Shown here: piece after piece, positions 40,251 to 50,307 of the stretch
Layout of the letters: each line of letters opens with the position of its first letter
Position numbering within the stretch: the first letter of the stretch is position 1
Assembly (NCBI RefSeq): GCF_007830615.1
Contig: NZ_VLLI01000012.1
Coordinates: 1-64,000, forward strand
Source of the DNA: Mucilaginibacter frigoritolerans
Lineage (GTDB): Bacteria; Bacteroidota; Bacteroidia; Sphingobacteriales; Sphingobacteriaceae
Length of the DNA: 64,000 nucleotides
Direction of reading: 5' to 3'
Made by a program: the position numbers and the translations under genes
The notes under the pieces: model-generated
Databases searched by the model: none
What the model was told of the DNA's origin: nothing
What the model saw: the letters and a program-made list of their open reading frames with translations, nothing else

Positions 40251-43200
40251 TTAGTTAAATATGTATCTGATACCAAGTTGTACCTGGTAACGAGACAATT
40301 GACTTGTATCGTAAATAAATGATTTAGTTACCGGGATTAAGTTGGTTTTATCTAAATATGGGAAAGAATATTCAGCGTGACCTGTCACAGGGTCAATTCC
40401 CTGGTATTTAAGCACGGTAGTACTTCCACTGTTAAAGCCGTTAAATGAATCCTGGTATAATCCCCAGTTTTTATCTAACAAGTTACCAAAGTTGATGATA
40501 TCAGCAGTAAACTCCAATGTATTTTTAACATTACCTGATTTAATGAAGAAATCTTGAGCAAAGTGAAGATCAAGCCTGTTAAAATAAGGCAATATAACGC
40601 CATTGCGTTGGGCATACTGACCTCTGTGGCTGCTTAAGTATGAATCCTGGCTAATGAAGTTATTTAATTGATTCCAGATTTGAGCTGGAGTACGCGGATC
40701 TGTTGCAAAATCTTTAACTAACTCAATGTCACTTTGATTTCTTGGAATCCACAATAAATCATTTGTTGCTCCATCACCATTTGGATCGCCACTTGTAATG
40801 TATGAAATAGAACCGTTATTGGCAACTTCATATATTAAACCAATAGTGGTAGACGTATGTTCCCAATATTCTTTTTTGTAAGAAGCAGATGCTATTATAC
40901 GATTTGGTTGAACATATGAACTGTTTGAAAGGTTATCACCATTTGGATTACCAGCAACCTGGCGTGAACTCCAGATAGTGCTTGCAGTTGAACCGCCATC
41001 ATTAACATCTTTTGATCCACTATGGGTATAAGCCGCGTTGAAATATAAGCCATTGCTAAAGCTTTTTTGCAATTGACCTGTAACGAAGTATGAATAACCC
41101 TGATTAGTATTGGTCAGGTAATATAACCCTGTGATTGATGGATCTTGTGCTGTTGCAGCAGAGGCAGCAGGTGTAGTGTTTTTAGAAGTATACCTTATCT
41201 GGCCTTCAGGACCTGGAATAGTAGTATAACCGTTAGAAAGCACTAAGTTTTCAGTATAGATTGCATTGATATCTTTAGTATAAGCACCTTCAATAGTTGC
41301 AACTACACCACCTGGTAAGCGCTGATCAACGGCTAAATTAGTTCTCCAGATTTTTGGATATTTAAGTTTTGGATCAGTAATATCCAATTCGTAAGATGTA
41401 TTGGCTTGAACAGTACCTGTTGGACGGTTAGCATTTACATTTGGATTAAAGATCAATTCAGCATTTTGAGCAGATGTATTTGTTGCAGCACCCTTAACAA
41501 TTGTATATGAACCAAACAATACACCATTGTTTGATGCCTGGTTAGATATCCATACAAAAGGAACAGTACCTGCGAATAAACCACTACCACCGCGAACCTG
41601 TGTTTGTTTATCGCCATTCACATCCCAGTTAAAGCCAACACGTGGTGATAGTTGCACCCTGTTTTTTGGTAAAACTGATGGGTTTACAGTAATACCTTGT
41701 TGAAATTGAATATTTTCAACATTAGGATTCTGAGGTAGTGAAGTTGGGAAAGCATCATAATCAGCTCTTAAGCCATAAGTTAATCTAAAATCGTCAGTTA
41801 CATGATATTTGTCCTGAACATATAAGCTATAAATAGAAGCTTTTATTTTAGCAAAAGGAAAAGCACCACCTGGAAGGGCTGAATTACGTGTTGTATAAGC
41901 TGCAGCTGGTAAACCATTTAAAAAGTCGGAAGCTGAGTTATAGGTGTAAAGACCATTGTAATCAGGGGCGAAACCATTTTTATAACTTTGGATCTGATCA
42001 CTTGTACCAATAGTAATTTCATGTTTACCAGCATAAATGGTATAATCATCAGAAAACTGAAATATATTGGTATACAAAATATTATTTGCAGTATACAATT
42101 CAGAGCCAAAAGAAGTTAACACATTACTTGCAGGGGTAATAACTGTTCCGTCAGCAGCTGATGTTCCATTACCAATATCAACCAATGGCATGCTACCTGA
42201 ATTTCCTAAAAATGTACGGAAATCACGTAAAGCAGAATATCCAGCAGTTAATCTGTTAGACATATTGTCGCTAACACGGGTATCTAATTCAATAATACCT
42301 ATGTTAAAGTTATTGTTAATTCTGTAACCTGAGCCGTAAAATGGAAGTGATGTACTACTTGCATCTCTTGTTGTTCCATAGCCAACACTAGTAGTGCCAT
42401 TACTATTGGTAATACCAGAGTTACTGATAGGGTGATCACCGTATGATTTCAGGTAAAAATACTTAGCACTTAAAGTATTGTTTTTATCAATATTCCAATC
42501 AAGCTTAACAGTTGCTTTATTGCTGTAAGTATCAAAATTATATCCTTGGTATGGACCTGGATTATAGTTATATTTTGACTCCAGATAGCTAGCTATCTGG
42601 TTAAGTGTAGCTGCACTGGCTTGTGAAACGGTTGCACCGCTTACACCAGGCGCACTTGCTACATAAGTTGTTGCAGGCTGGCTGATACGCTCTTCTTCCC
42701 CTGAAACGAATAAGAATAATTTATTTTTAATGATTGGGCCACCTAAAGAAACACCGGTTTGTCTGTAAGAAAAAGGAGTTTTTGCTACGCTTGTAGGTCC
42801 TGCATCATAGCCAGTTAAATCAACACTACGTACATAATCATATATAGTACCTTTAAAAGTGTTTGTTCCTGATTTTACAACAGTGTTAATACCTGCACCA
42901 GTAAAATTACCCTGACGAACGTCAAATGGAGCAATATCAACCTGGATCTGATCAATCGCATCTAATGAAATTGGTTGCGAGTTAGTTTGACCACCTAAAG
43001 TTGTTGCTAAACCAAATGAGTTGTTAAATAATGCCCCATCAACAGTTAAGTTATTGAAAAGGTTGCTTCTACCGCCAAAGCTTAAACCATTTGCCGATGG
43101 AGTTAGTTTGGTGAAATCACTCAATGAACGGTTGAGTGTTGGCAACGCATCAATTTGCTGGCGGTTAATGGTTTCACTTGCACCAGTACGGTTTTCATTG

Positions 43201-43592
43201 ATCACTTTTCCACCCGATCCGGTAATTACTACTTCTTTCAGATTGGTAGAATTATCTTCCAGTTTGGAATCGATTTTTTGATCTTGTCCAATTGATAACG
43301 AAATGTTTTCAAGGATAAAATCTTTGTAACCAATAAATGTAATTTTAAAGGTGTACGGCCCGCCAACCCTTAAGTTGGGTAAATTGTAACGGCCATCGGC
43401 ACGCGTTACAGTTGAATACACAGTTCCCGTAGGTAAGTGTGTAATGGTTACGGTTGCACCGGGGATGGGGCCTTTGCTGTCGGATACAATACCGTCAACA
43501 CTGGCTGTTGTTACACCCTGGGCAGATACATTTTTACTGATGAAAAATGTTAAAACCGTAAGTGATAAAAATAAGAGTAAATACTTCCTCAT
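40251..43592 (-). CDS. Oar-like TonB-dependent receptor
   Basis: A 1113-residue outer-membrane protein: signal peptide (cleavage near A24), carboxypeptidase-regulatory domain (about 30-115, DGIVSDSKGPIPGATVTITH), TonB plug (about 120-240, with LKEVVITGSGG and TLNRSLSDFTKLTP) and a large barrel. FGGRSNLFNNLTVDGALFNN is typical of the Oar (OmpA-related) group. In Myxococcus, Oar exports the PopC protease, and in Bacteroidetes such receptors are linked to polypeptide secretion or uptake; no partner gene is visible here. The promoter -7 element TATCTTTG is at 43643-43650. Confidence 0.9.
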   Translation of the reverse strand: MRKYLLLFLSLTVLTFFISKNVSAQGVTTASVDGIVSDSKGPIPGATVTITHLPTGTVYSTVTRADGRYNLPNLRVGGPYTFKITFIGYKDFILENISLSIGQDQKIDSKLEDNSTNLKEVVITGSGGKVINENRTGASETINRQQIDALPTLNRSLSDFTKLTPSANGLSFGGRSNLFNNLTVDGALFNNSFGLATTLGGQTNSQPISLDAIDQIQVDIAPFDVRQGNFTGAGINTVVKSGTNTFKGTIYDYVRSVDLTGYDAGPTSVAKTPFSYRQTGVSLGGPIIKNKLFLFVSGEEERISQPATTYVASAPGVSGATVSQASAATLNQIASYLESKYNYNPGPYQGYNFDTYSNKATVKLDWNIDKNNTLSAKYFYLKSYGDHPISNSGITNSNGTTSVGYGTTRDASSTSLPFYGSGYRINNNFNIGIIELDTRVSDNMSNRLTAGYSALRDFRTFLGNSGSMPLVDIGNGTSAADGTVITPASNVLTSFGSELYTANNILYTNIFQFSDDYTIYAGKHEITIGTSDQIQSYKNGFAPDYNGLYTYNSASDFLNGLPAAAYTTRNSALPGGAFPFAKIKASIYSLYVQDKYHVTDDFRLTYGLRADYDAFPTSLPQNPNVENIQFQQGITVNPSVLPKNRVQLSPRVGFNWDVNGDKQTQVRGGSGLFAGTVPFVWISNQASNNGVLFGSYTIVKGAATNTSAQNAELIFNPNVNANRPTGTVQANTSYELDITDPKLKYPKIWRTNLAVDQRLPGGVVATIEGAYTKDINAIYTENLVLSNGYTTIPGPEGQIRYTSKNTTPAASAATAQDPSITGLYYLTNTNQGYSYFVTGQLQKSFSNGLYFNAAYTHSGSKDVNDGGSTASTIWSSRQVAGNPNGDNLSNSSYVQPNRIIASASYKKEYWEHTSTTIGLIYEVANNGSISYITSGDPNGDGATNDLLWIPRNQSDIELVKDFATDPRTPAQIWNQLNNFISQDSYLSSHRGQYAQRNGVILPYFNRLDLHFAQDFFIKSGNVKNTLEFTADIINFGNLLDKNWGLYQDSFNGFNSGSTTVLKYQGIDPVTGHAEYSFPYLDKTNLIPVTKSFIYDTSQLSRYQVQLGIRYIFN

Positions 43593-44042
43593 ACTTCGAT
43601 TTGTTTTAAAGTTAAACGTTTAATAGTGTTTCAATTTTGTTACAAAGATAGGAAACGGGGAATTTGCTAATGTTAAGATAATATTAATAATTACTAGCTA
43701 TTTATCAACATTTATCATTAAAAACATCAAATAGTTTAATAAAAAAGGAGCAATTCCGTATTTTTTGTAAAAACAAAGCCGGTTATCACAAAAATTTTAA
43801 TCTGCATTTTATATTTACTTATGTATGATTTGGTGATTTTCTCTTTTGGTACCTTTTACTTAGATTTGAGGACTTATTTAACGTTTGCAAAACGTGTCAA
43901 TAATCAACTAAGAAAACATAAAAAATTAATTCCCGTTAAAGGCGTTTACGCTTAGCGCTTGTAAGGCTATTCTAAATATCAAATAAGCGGGCTTGCTTAA
44001 AAATACACAAACATCATTTAATAATATATTATAATCAGAAAT
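43593..44042. other. Divergent intergenic region between Oar-like receptor and lpdA
   Basis: 450 AT-rich bases, no open frame of interest. The only clear signal is the -7 element at 43643-43650 for the minus-strand receptor; nothing recognisable precedes lpdA. Confidence 0.45.
43643..43650 (-). promoter_or_regulatory. Candidate -7 element of the Oar-like receptor gene
   Basis: TATCTTTG on the minus strand is a full TAnnTTTG match about 50 bases before the start codon. A -33 TTTG is not evident. Confidence 0.4.
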
Positions 44043-45431
44043 ATGAACTACGATTTAATTGTTATAGGTTCAGGTCCGGGCGGCTATGTTGCTGCTATAC
44101 GCGCTTCACAACTTGGTTTAAAAACTGCCATAGTTGAAAAAGAGTCGCTTGGAGGCATTTGTCTTAACTGGGGTTGCATACCAACCAAGGCCTTGTTAAA
44201 AAGTGCTGAAGTATTTGAATATATAAATCATGCGGCAGACTATGGTATAAAAGTTGCCAGCAGTGAAATTGATTTTGAATCAGTAATAAAAAGAAGCCGC
44301 GGTGTGGCTGATGGAATGAGCAAGGGCGTTCAGTTTTTAATGAAAAAAAATAAAATTGACGTCCTTACAGGTACCGGCAAATTAAAAAATAAAGGTACCG
44401 TAACTGTTACTGCCGCCAGTGGTGATGTACAGGAGGTAACGGCTAAACATATAATCCTTGCAACAGGGGGCCGTTCACGCGAATTACCTAATCTTAAACA
44501 GGATGGTAAAAAAGTAATTGGCTATCGTCAGGCAATGATCCTTCCAAAAAAACCAGAATCAATGATAGTAGTTGGTTCAGGAGCAATTGGAATTGAGTTT
44601 GCCTATTTATATAACGCTCTTGGTACTAAAGTAACTGTAGTTGAGTATTTGGATAATATTGTACCGCTTGAAGACGAGGAAGTTTCAAAACAACTCGGGC
44701 GAATCCTTAAAAAACAAGGCATCAATATATTAACCGGTTCAAACGTTGAATCGGTTGATGCCAGTGGCGATTTATGTAAGGTACAGGTAAAAACAGCAAC
44801 CGGCACCGAAACCTTAGAAGCTTCAATAGTTTTATCTGCTGTAGGTATTTCAACTAACATTGAAAATATTGGACTAGAAGAAAATGGTGTTGCTACCGAT
44901 AGAGGCAAAGTAGTTGTTGATGATTTTTACCGTACCAACGTTGAAGGTGTTTATGCCATAGGCGATATTGTTAAAGGCCAGGCACTTGCTCACGTAGCAT
45001 CAGCTGAAGGAATTATTTGTGTGGAGAAAATTGCAGGCTTAAATCCTGAGCCATTAAACTATAACAATATTCCGGGTTGTACTTACTGCTCACCAGAAAT
45101 TGCTTCTGTTGGCTATACAGAAAAAGCAGCGAAAGAAGCTGGATATGAGGTAAAAGTTGGAAAATTCCCATTCTCTGCCTCAGGTAAAGCAAGTGCAGCC
45201 GGTGCAAAAGAAGGTTTTGTAAAAGTTATATTCGATGCTAAGTACGGTGAGTTTTTAGGGGCCCACATGCTTGGCCACAACGTTACTGAAATGCTGGCTG
45301 AAGTTGTTACCGCACGTAAACTGGAAGCAACCGGCCATGAGATTATAAAATCGGTTCACCCTCACCCAACCATGAGCGAAGCTTTAATGGAAGCTGCTGC
45401 TGATGCTTACAATGAGTGTATACATTTATAG
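44043..45431 (+). CDS. lpdA: Dihydrolipoyl dehydrogenase (E3)
   Basis: A 462-residue flavoprotein that reoxidises dihydrolipoyl groups of 2-oxoacid dehydrogenase complexes or the glycine cleavage system using NAD+. The redox disulfide C40/C45 (GGICLNWGCIPTKALL), FAD-binding GSGPGGYVAAIRA, NAD-binding GSGAIGIEFAYLY and the C-terminal HPHPTMSEALMEA active-site pair are intact. No E1/E2 genes are in the window, so which complex it serves is unclear. A hairpin with a T-tract follows. Confidence 0.96.
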   Translation: MNYDLIVIGSGPGGYVAAIRASQLGLKTAIVEKESLGGICLNWGCIPTKALLKSAEVFEYINHAADYGIKVASSEIDFESVIKRSRGVADGMSKGVQFLMKKNKIDVLTGTGKLKNKGTVTVTAASGDVQEVTAKHIILATGGRSRELPNLKQDGKKVIGYRQAMILPKKPESMIVVGSGAIGIEFAYLYNALGTKVTVVEYLDNIVPLEDEEVSKQLGRILKKQGINILTGSNVESVDASGDLCKVQVKTATGTETLEASIVLSAVGISTNIENIGLEENGVATDRGKVVVDDFYRTNVEGVYAIGDIVKGQALAHVASAEGIICVEKIAGLNPEPLNYNNIPGCTYCSPEIASVGYTEKAAKEAGYEVKVGKFPFSASGKASAAGAKEGFVKVIFDAKYGEFLGAHMLGHNVTEMLAEVVTARKLEATGHEIIKSVHPHPTMSEALMEAAADAYNECIHL

Positions 45432-45553
45432 TAGATAGATCATAGTTATTGGTTCATAGTTCATAGTGCTTTTCAACTGTGAATTATGAACCAATATTTT
45501 TTTCGGATGATAAGATCTACTTCCACCATGAACCATGAACTATCAACCATGAA
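45432..45553. repeat. Degenerate CATGAAC-type repeats between lpdA and the methyltransferase gene
   Basis: Words such as GGTTCATAGTTCATAG on the left and CCATGAACCATGAACTATC on the right recur in opposite orientation, as at 23809-23929. Confidence 0.6.
45449..45503 (+). terminator. Terminator after lpdA
   Basis: TTGGTTCATAGTTCA (45449-45463) pairs with TGAATTATGAACCAA (45480-45494), 14 of 15, followed by a T-tract. The stem is built from CATGAAC-type repeat words, so a dispersed repeat may have been recruited as a terminator. Confidence 0.65.
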
Positions 45554-46084
45554 CTACACAACCATCTTCGAAAAAAGGTCCCACAAGACTATTCCTGCCG
45601 AAACCACAATATTAAAAGAGTGCTTGGTACCAAACTGCGGAATTTCAATACAGGCATCAATATTTTTCATTACCTCTTCATCAACTCCATTCACTTCATT
45701 GCCAAATATCAAGGCATACTTTTCATTTGCTTCAGGCATAAAATCATTAAGCATAATACTTTCAGCAGCTTGTTCAACTGCTACAATTTTATAACCTTTA
45801 TCCTGTAATTCTTTTACAGCCAATAAAGTATTATCAAAATATTTCCAATTAATAGATTGAGTTGCACCCAGTGCAGTTTTTTCAATTTCACGATGAGGGG
45901 GCTGTGCCGTAATGCCGCAAAGACAAAGCTGCTCAACTGCAAAGCCATCGGCAGTACGAAAAACAGAACCTATATTGTGCATGCTTCTCACATTATCTAA
46001 CACCACAACAACCGGGAATTTAGTTCCGGCTTTAAATTCATCAACCGTAACCCGGTTCAGTTCATCAAGTTTAAGTTTCCTCAT
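45554..46084 (-). CDS. SpoU/TrmH-family RNA 2'-O-methyltransferase
   Basis: A 176-residue member of the trefoil-knot (SPOUT) methyltransferases. All three signature motifs are present: NVRSMHNIGSVFRTADGF, FGNEVNGVDEEV and IPQFGTKHSFNIVVSAGIV; the methyl donor is SAM. The probable target is a tRNA or rRNA ribose, but which position cannot be read from this sequence. No N-terminal RNA-binding extension is present, as in the short TrmL/TrmH-like types. Confidence 0.9.
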   Translation of the reverse strand: MRKLKLDELNRVTVDEFKAGTKFPVVVVLDNVRSMHNIGSVFRTADGFAVEQLCLCGITAQPPHREIEKTALGATQSINWKYFDNTLLAVKELQDKGYKIVAVEQAAESIMLNDFMPEANEKYALIFGNEVNGVDEEVMKNIDACIEIPQFGTKHSFNIVVSAGIVLWDLFSKMVV

Positions 46085-46181
46085 GTTTACCAGCTAAAGG
46101 CACAAAGCTAAAACCCTGAAGCATATTTTACCGAATGAATTTATTTAAAACCTTATTATCTTTTTATATTCCAACAACAGC

Positions 46182-47357
46182 TTACATTCTTGCATCTTCA
46201 AATGCAGCTAAAACCCCTACTCCATCACCAATAAGAGAGCTATAAACTGACGGTGCATACCCAATCTTATCAGTATAATAGGCTGCTACTCCTTTACTAA
46301 ACTCTTCAAAAGCCTCTTCTTTTACCAACGCAATGGCACATCCACCAAAACCAGCACCGGTCATACGGGCGCCTGATACATTCGCATCCGTTTTACAATA
46401 ATCAACTACAGCATCTAATTCAACTCCACTAACTTCGTATAAATTGCGCAATGAAGCATGTGACGCATACATTAATTTGCCAAACTCATCCAAATTACTT
46501 TGACTTAAAGCCTCTGCGGCTAACTTAACCCTGTCATTCTCCTCAATAACATGTTTTGCCCTGTTATAAATAATCTTGTCTTTTATTAAATTACTGTATT
46601 TATTAAAAGTATCGGTATCAATATCACACAGGTTTTTAATATCCAGTTCCTGTTGCAACAATTCAAGCGCTTTGGCACACTCCTGTACACGTTCGTTGTA
46701 TTTTGATTCGGCCAGTTTACGTGGTTTATTAGTATTTATAATAGCTAATACATTATTGCCCAAATTACTGTCAACCGCTTTATATTCCAATGTGTCACAA
46801 TTTAGCATCAGTGCTTTATTCTTTTCGCCAAAAGCAACTGCGAACTGATCCATTATGCCACTGTTTACGCCTATAAAATTATTTTCAACCGATTTGGAAA
46901 GCTTTACAAGCTCGAGTTTTGAATAACCACTATTAAAAATATCATTTAATGCAAATGCAGTAACCACTTCAATAGAAGCTGATGACGACAAGCCTGAACC
47001 AATAGGAATATCGCCATAAAAAAGCAGATCCATCCCTTTTAACTGATGACCATCTTTCAAAAAATGTTCAATAACCCCCAGTGGATAATTAAACCATCCT
47101 TCGCCATCTTTCTCATAATTATTTTTCAAAGGGATACTTAATTCATCACTAAAGTTTAAGCTTTGAAAGCGAAACACACTATCTTCATTAGGTGCCAGCA
47201 ATAAGTAAGTACCAAAGGTAATAGCGCAAGGCATTACCAATCCACCATTATAATCAATATGCTCACCGATAAGGTTTACACGTCCCGGAGAAAAATAAGA
47301 ATAGGTAGCTGGTTTATTATATCTTTTAGTAAATTCCTTTAATAAATTGTTCTTCAT
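46182..47357 (-). CDS. galK: Galactokinase
   Basis: A 391-residue GHMP kinase that phosphorylates galactose at C1. The signature GRVNLIGEHIDYNGG is near the start, GSGLSSSASIEV is the phosphate-binding loop and MTGAGFGGCAIAL the third motif; length is normal. The ATG at 47357 gives the family N-terminus (MKNNLLKEFTKRY); a TTG 13 codons upstream is less likely. No galT, galE or mutarotase lies beside it. Confidence 0.94.
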   Translation of the reverse strand: MKNNLLKEFTKRYNKPATYSYFSPGRVNLIGEHIDYNGGLVMPCAITFGTYLLLAPNEDSVFRFQSLNFSDELSIPLKNNYEKDGEGWFNYPLGVIEHFLKDGHQLKGMDLLFYGDIPIGSGLSSSASIEVVTAFALNDIFNSGYSKLELVKLSKSVENNFIGVNSGIMDQFAVAFGEKNKALMLNCDTLEYKAVDSNLGNNVLAIINTNKPRKLAESKYNERVQECAKALELLQQELDIKNLCDIDTDTFNKYSNLIKDKIIYNRAKHVIEENDRVKLAAEALSQSNLDEFGKLMYASHASLRNLYEVSGVELDAVVDYCKTDANVSGARMTGAGFGGCAIALVKEEAFEEFSKGVAAYYTDKIGYAPSVYSSLIGDGVGVLAAFEDARM

Positions 47358-47516
47358 TAGTAATCTATAATTGGTTGCGTTAGGCAAATATTGCAAAAAT
47401 GTAAAAAATACAGTTATTATTATTTTTTATTTTAGATTTTAGTTGCTAACACGGTCATTTTTTGCTCAATAATACTACGATATTTGTTTTTTACAGATAA
47501 ATTTAAACATCTAATT

Positions 47517-47807
47517 ATGAACCAATATTTGATTACAGCTTACGATTATACAGATAATGGAGCATTGGATCGGCGCATGAACATACGTCCATATCACCTG
47601 GATGGTGCAAAAAAACTTAAAGAAAGTGGTAATTTTATCTTAGGGGGAGCTATGCTTAATGAAGAAAATAAAATGATTGGCTCCGTAATGATCCTTCAAT
47701 TTGAAACGGAAGAGGGATTAGAAATATGGAAACAAACTGAGCCCTATATCACTCAGAAAATATGGGAATCTTTTGATATAAAACCTTTCAGGGTTGCTAC
47801 TTTATAA
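47517..47807 (+). CDS. YciI-like protein
   Basis: A 96-residue soluble protein with the ferredoxin-like YciI fold: MNQYLITAYDYTDNGALDRR, then RPYHLDGAKKLKESGNFILG with the conserved His and Asp region, and GSVMILQFETEEGLEIW. Relatives are thought to be small enzymes or dimeric binding proteins; none is established for this group. The ATG at 47517 is used in preference to a TTG upstream. Confidence 0.85.
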   Translation: MNQYLITAYDYTDNGALDRRMNIRPYHLDGAKKLKESGNFILGGAMLNEENKMIGSVMILQFETEEGLEIWKQTEPYITQKIWESFDIKPFRVATL

Positions 47808-47832
47808 GTAAGTAAAAATTTCACTTAAAAAC

Positions 47833-47872
47833 AAAACGCCCCGGCAGATTTATAATTTTGCCGGGGCGTTTG
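47833..47872. terminator. Very strong bidirectional terminator
   Basis: AAACGCCCCGGCA pairs perfectly with TGCCGGGGCGTTT, 13 base pairs around a short AT loop, between convergent genes. Confidence 0.92.
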
Positions 47873-47896
47873 GGCTTTATCAAATGCTATAATTAA

Positions 47897-48655
47897 TTAA
47901 TGCTTTGTTTTTTGTCCGTTAATTAGGTTTATGGTATACACTGTCCCATTAATAGTTAATATTGCAGTGTCATTATTATTAAACACCAGTGTACCGGTAT
48001 AGCTAAAATTGCCTTTTTTGGGAACATCCCCGGCTATGGAAATGGTTGCTGTACCACTAACGATAGAGCGTGCCGCCTTTTGTACAGTTAAGCCCTTAAT
48101 TACGATATCGATAGCACTACTACCGGCATTTGTAGTATCACGTTTTGATTTAAATGACCCATTACTTTTATATTCTCCATTAATAACAAAATCTGATGCT
48201 GATGATTGCAAACCGCCAACGGTAAATATGGAACTGCCTGAATTACTTGTTGAAATATTAGGTCCGCTGTACGATCCACTATAAATCAAACTACTCGAAA
48301 GACTATCAGGATGATTGGCAGTATCACAAAGAACCATAAAGTTGTAGGTTAAATTATAGCTATAAGTAACTGTTGCACCTGTAGTACTTTTACGGGATAT
48401 AGTGTCGGCTTTGGTTGTGCCACACGGCTGGTGCGTGTTTGCCAGTGAGGCGGCACTCAAGGTAACATCGCCGACTATATTGGCGACACCATTTGAATTC
48501 AAAGATAACGATCCTGCTACCATATCTGCAGCATCATCGGTTGATACATTGCCTGACAGCGCACCGGGTTTGGGGTTTGTACTGTTGTAAGTTTTGTTAC
48601 ATGCTACCGCACCTAACAGCAGCAATCCAATCATAGATAATTCTAACTTTTTCAT
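47897..48655 (-). CDS. Predicted lipoprotein of unknown function
   Basis: A 252-residue protein with a short lipoprotein-type signal (LLLLGAVAC, Cys19). The mature part is rich in Ser, Thr and Asn with many short strands and no recognised domain; C78-type and C112-type cysteines (PCGTTK, VLCDTA) could form a disulfide. The ATG at 48655 gives the best lipobox; one three codons upstream also exists. It is probably a surface or periplasmic beta-sandwich protein. Confidence 0.65.
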   Translation of the reverse strand: MKKLELSMIGLLLLGAVACNKTYNSTNPKPGALSGNVSTDDAADMVAGSLSLNSNGVANIVGDVTLSAASLANTHQPCGTTKADTISRKSTTGATVTYSYNLTYNFMVLCDTANHPDSLSSSLIYSGSYSGPNISTSNSGSSIFTVGGLQSSASDFVINGEYKSNGSFKSKRDTTNAGSSAIDIVIKGLTVQKAARSIVSGTATISIAGDVPKKGNFSYTGTLVFNNNDTAILTINGTVYTINLINGQKTKH

Positions 48656-48794
48656 AACTAACATTGGTTTAATAGGGATAATGTTGCTTTGATTGCTTAT
48701 CTCATAAATGGTTTAAATGAAAAAGTGAAATTTACTTTTCCATTTAATTTATAAGCTCAAAACAGCATTATTCATACTAAAACACAATCAATTA

Positions 48795-49658
48795 TTACTT
48801 AGGAGAGATGCTATTTAGTTCTTTAATATCGCTTTCGCTAAGTGTAATTGAAACAGCTCCCATGTTTTCTTCAAGATGTTCAACACTTGAAGTGCCTGGT
48901 ATAAGCAAAATATTTTCTGCATGATTTAACAACCAGTTTAAAGCAACCTGATGAACCGTAGCATTATGTTTATCGGCTACTTGTTTTAATTTATCCTGAC
49001 TGGAAACATTACCGGCATTTAATGGGAACCATGGAATAAAAGCAATGTTATGTACCTTACAATATTGTAATACATGCTCCCATTTTCTGTTATCAACGCT
49101 ATACATATTTTGTACAGACACAACTTCAAAAAACTCCTGTGCTTTTTTGATAACATCCACATCAACTTCCGACAAGCCGATATGTTTTATTTTACCTTCC
49201 TGCTGGGCTTTTTGTAAAAATTCAAAACTCTGTTCTGCAGGAACAATAGGATCAATTCTATGTAGCTGATACAAATCAATTTGATCAAGTTTTAGCCTTT
49301 TCAAGCTACCTTCGAGAGCTTTTTGTAAATGATCCGGATGTGCATTTATCGGCCATTCATCAGGCCCCGTACGCAATAGCCCTCCTTTTGTACCGATTAC
49401 AAGCCCCTCCGGATAAGGATAAAGTGCTTCCTCAATCAATTCTTCAGATACATGAGGGCCATAGCTATCTGCTGTATCAATAAAATTCACGCCCAATTCA
49501 ACTGCTCTTTTTAAAACCCTTTTTGCTTCTTCCTGATCCTTTGGCGGACCCCATATACCTTTACCTGTAATGCGCATTGCACCGTAACCTAGCCTGTTAA
49601 CAGTCAGGTCCCCTCCTATTTTAAAAGTATTACTGGTTAAAATTGCTGAACTATTCAT
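48795..49658 (-). CDS. Aldo/keto reductase
   Basis: A 287-residue NAD(P)H-dependent oxidoreductase with the (beta/alpha)8 pattern. The catalytic tetrad is present: D61 and Y66 (DTADSYGP), K91 (IGTKGG) and H133 (YQLHRID). SEVDVDVIKKAQ and the C-terminal LLIPGTSSVEHLEEN, which grips the cofactor phosphate, are usual. The substrate is unknown; such proteins reduce aldehydes and ketones broadly. The gene stands alone. Confidence 0.94.
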   Translation of the reverse strand: MNSSAILTSNTFKIGGDLTVNRLGYGAMRITGKGIWGPPKDQEEAKRVLKRAVELGVNFIDTADSYGPHVSEELIEEALYPYPEGLVIGTKGGLLRTGPDEWPINAHPDHLQKALEGSLKRLKLDQIDLYQLHRIDPIVPAEQSFEFLQKAQQEGKIKHIGLSEVDVDVIKKAQEFFEVVSVQNMYSVDNRKWEHVLQYCKVHNIAFIPWFPLNAGNVSSQDKLKQVADKHNATVHQVALNWLLNHAENILLIPGTSSVEHLEENMGAVSITLSESDIKELNSISPK

Positions 49659-49795
49659 AGATATTAATTTTGGTTTAAAATTATTAACGCTATTTTAAAG
49701 TAAATGTTCTTGTTACCTGCATTAAGCATAATCGTATGGTTGAAAAATGATAAATCAAATAATACCTATATTGGCCCAAAAATTCAACCTGTATC

Positions 49796-50230
49796 ATGAT
49801 ACAACAAAACTATGCCAACCACTCCCGCTATGTAAAGGGATATCACTTTATATTAAGTGCTTTTTTATTATTTGGCACCGTAGCATCATTTATAAATGCA
49901 TGGCTTCAATGGATAGCCCACGATAATTTTTTAAGCGCTTTATTAGTAGCACTTCTTTTTATTTGCAGCGTTTTTATTTTTTTGTTTGTTCGTCAGTTTC
50001 CGATGAAAGCACAAGACAGGGCTATACGTGTTGAAGAAAACTTAAGGTATTTTATTTTAACCCGTAAACCGTTAGATAGCAGAATAACTATGAGCCAAAT
50101 AATTGCCCTTCGTTTTGCCCAGGATGATGAATTTATAACACTGGTTGATAAAGCTCTGCATGAATCAATGTCTGCAGATGAAATAAAAAGAGCCATTAAA
50201 AACTGGCGTGCTGATAATTTCAGGATGTAA
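49796..50230 (+). CDS. DUF6526-family two-span membrane protein
   Basis: A 144-residue protein with two membrane segments (about 15-38 and 44-66) and a cytoplasmic tail containing RQFPMKAQDRAIRVEENLRY and LRFAQDDEFITLVDKALHE, which matches the DUF6526 family. Function is unknown. It is divergent from the aldo/keto reductase gene and ends at a strong hairpin. Confidence 0.75.
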   Translation: MIQQNYANHSRYVKGYHFILSAFLLFGTVASFINAWLQWIAHDNFLSALLVALLFICSVFIFLFVRQFPMKAQDRAIRVEENLRYFILTRKPLDSRITMSQIIALRFAQDDEFITLVDKALHESMSADEIKRAIKNWRADNFRM

Positions 50231-50246
50231 CAGAAATACAGATAGC

Positions 50247-50284
50247 AAAAAAGGCACCTTTGATAACTCAAGGTGCCTTTTTTT
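50247..50284. terminator. Strong bidirectional terminator
   Basis: AAGGCACCTT pairs with AAGGTGCCTT around a short loop; A and T runs on both flanks serve the two convergent genes. Confidence 0.9.
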
Positions 50285-50307
50285 GATTGTGTTTATTTGT
50301 TATACTA

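Noticed and set aside
46182..47357. A galactose-utilisation operon around galK
   Set aside because: Neighbouring genes are an RNA methyltransferase and a YciI-like protein; no galT, galE, mutarotase or transporter is present.
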